Shown here one piece after another: positions 63,338-64,000 of a DNA stretch of 64,000 nt (its first letter is position 1; every line of letters starts with the position of its first letter). Below the pieces are notes generated by a model. The model was not told the origin of the DNA. It saw only the letters and a program-made list of their open reading frames with translations, and did no database searches. The translations under genes and the position numbers were made by a program. The stretch is from Flavobacteriaceae bacterium (GTDB taxonomy: Bacteria; Bacteroidota; Bacteroidia; Flavobacteriales; Flavobacteriaceae). The DNA lies in assembly GCA_017857815.1 (NCBI GenBank), contig JAFMCL010000014.1, positions 1-64,000 on the forward strand, in the 5' to 3' direction.

Positions 63338-64000
63338 CACTAGAAATTTAGTCCAGTTACATTTCGTTATTTTCATTTTTGGGTTCACTTCAATTTTAGG
63401 AGAATTAATCAGTATCAATTCGGTAGCATTGGTTTGGTACAGAATGTTGATTGCTTCAATATTATTAGGGGGATATGTTTTAATTTTTAATAAAGATGAT
63501 TTAAAACTAGATCGACACCTGTCTTTTAGACTATTGCTGGCAGGGGCGCTAATCGCCCTCCATTGGGTCGCTTTTTTTGAAGCGATAAAACTTGTAGGAA
63601 TTTCCATTACACTTTCAATGTTATCTTCTGCTGCATTATTTACTGCATTTTTAGAGCCTTTTTTTTACAAAAGAAAACTCCTTTTATATGAATTGTTTTT
63701 TGGAGCACTAGCTGTTGTTGGAATGCTGATGATTTACAACACTTCTCCAGAAGGATGGTTGGGAATTTTGATTGCGATGTTCGCTGCAGCTTTAGCAGCT
63801 CTTTTTGCCTTGTTAAATGGAAAATTAATTGCCTATAAACCTCCTTCCATTATTACGTTTTATGAAATGCTAGTAGGTACTGTTTGCATTTCAATTTATC
63901 TATTTTTTACGGCGGGCTTTAATGATGATTTTTTCAACTTGAGCAATACTAATATCCTTTGGTTAATTATTTTAGGATCATTGTGTACCGCATATGCCAT
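63324..64000 (+). CDS. EamA-family transporter (DMT superfamily), truncated by window end
   Basis: The frame from ATG at 63324 (MRNDNTRNLVQLHFVIFIF) stays open to the window end, so 225 residues are seen and no stop. It has repeating hydrophobic helices and reads VALVWYRMLIASILLGG, GALIALHWVAFFEAIKLVGISITLSMLSSAALFTAFLEPFF, and WLGILIAMFAALAALFALLNGKLI-like segments, typical of ten-helix EamA drug/metabolite exporters. It overlaps the upstream permease gene by 14 bases. The remaining C-terminal part lies outside the window. Substrate unknown. Confidence 0.9.
   Translation, partial: MRNDNTRNLVQLHFVIFIFGFTSILGELISINSVALVWYRMLIASILLGGYVLIFNKDDLKLDRHLSFRLLLAGALIALHWVAFFEAIKLVGISITLSMLSSAALFTAFLEPFFYKRKLLLYELFFGALAVVGMLMIYNTSPEGWLGILIAMFAAALAALFALLNGKLIAYKPPSIITFYEMLVGTVCISIYLFFTAGFNDDFFNLSNTNILWLIILGSLCTAYA

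Overview
The window is a 64 kb chromosomal stretch from an AT-rich Bacteroidota genome, most likely a marine-type flavobacterium. The signs are a SusC/SusD pair, a SecD-SecF fusion, a tmRNA tag reading GENNYALAA, an archaeal/eukaryotic-type ProS, bacillithiol genes, a T9SS-type sorting domain, a zeaxanthin-type carotenoid cluster, absence of obvious Shine-Dalgarno sequences, and promoters of the form TTG-N19/20-TAnnTTTG. Apart from one degraded RHS fragment it is dense, ordinary core genome. I see no phage, insertion sequence, CRISPR array or complete defence system.

Layout. 1-6.9 kb: ssrA (minus), an orphan SusCD pair, then a relic of an RHS protein with a GC-rich palindromic stretch. 6.9-15 kb: kdsA and ftsE (minus), a 1014-aa TPR protein overlapping a beta-barrel protein, and an amidohydrolase lipoprotein. 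15-23 kb: asnB, gyrB, mdh, secDF (plus). 23-30 kb: a minus-strand block of a BstA-like DinB protein, lgt, yidD, cysS, folE, a FadL-like porin and an aromatic/Arg-rich lipoprotein. 30-35 kb: proS facing a compact operon YHS-DoxX-ATP-grasp-DinB-NRDE, then tRNA-Glu and rpsT. 35-47 kb: rho with an Asn-rich disordered region, DUF4293, a YfcE-like phosphoesterase, truA, an MsbA-like exporter, folP-cdaA, DUF1599, an orphan DppB-like permease, tpiA-prmA-clpS, glutathione peroxidase, bshB1 and tRNA-His. 47-57.5 kb: envelope and secreted proteins (a barrel, an M28 peptidase), DUF3050, an HMG-CoA-lyase-like enzyme, guaB, a small T9SS-type protein with a probable frameshift, two SurA-like chaperones, then crtZ-crtB with a B12-binding MerR regulator. 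57.6-64 kb: a three-tRNA operon (Lys, Lys, Leu), aroK, a phosphoribosyltransferase, an S4 protein, an FKBP lipoprotein with calcium-binding-type repeats, a barrel, tgt, lptG/F and a truncated EamA transporter.

Themes. Much of the region builds or services the cell envelope: kdsA (KDO), lgt, secDF, yidD, SurA and FKBP isomerases, lptG/F, MsbA and several barrels. A bacillithiol theme links bshB1, a BstA-like protein and possibly the thiol peroxidase. Many convergent gene pairs meet within a few bases or overlap at their stop codons. The points most worth a second look are the altered zinc tetrad of Tgt, the five-gene YHS/DoxX/ATP-grasp operon, the carotenoid cluster lacking crtI, the Asn-rich Rho insert, the aromatic/Arg-rich lipoprotein, the T9SS frameshift and the RHS relic. 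None is clearly an undescribed system.
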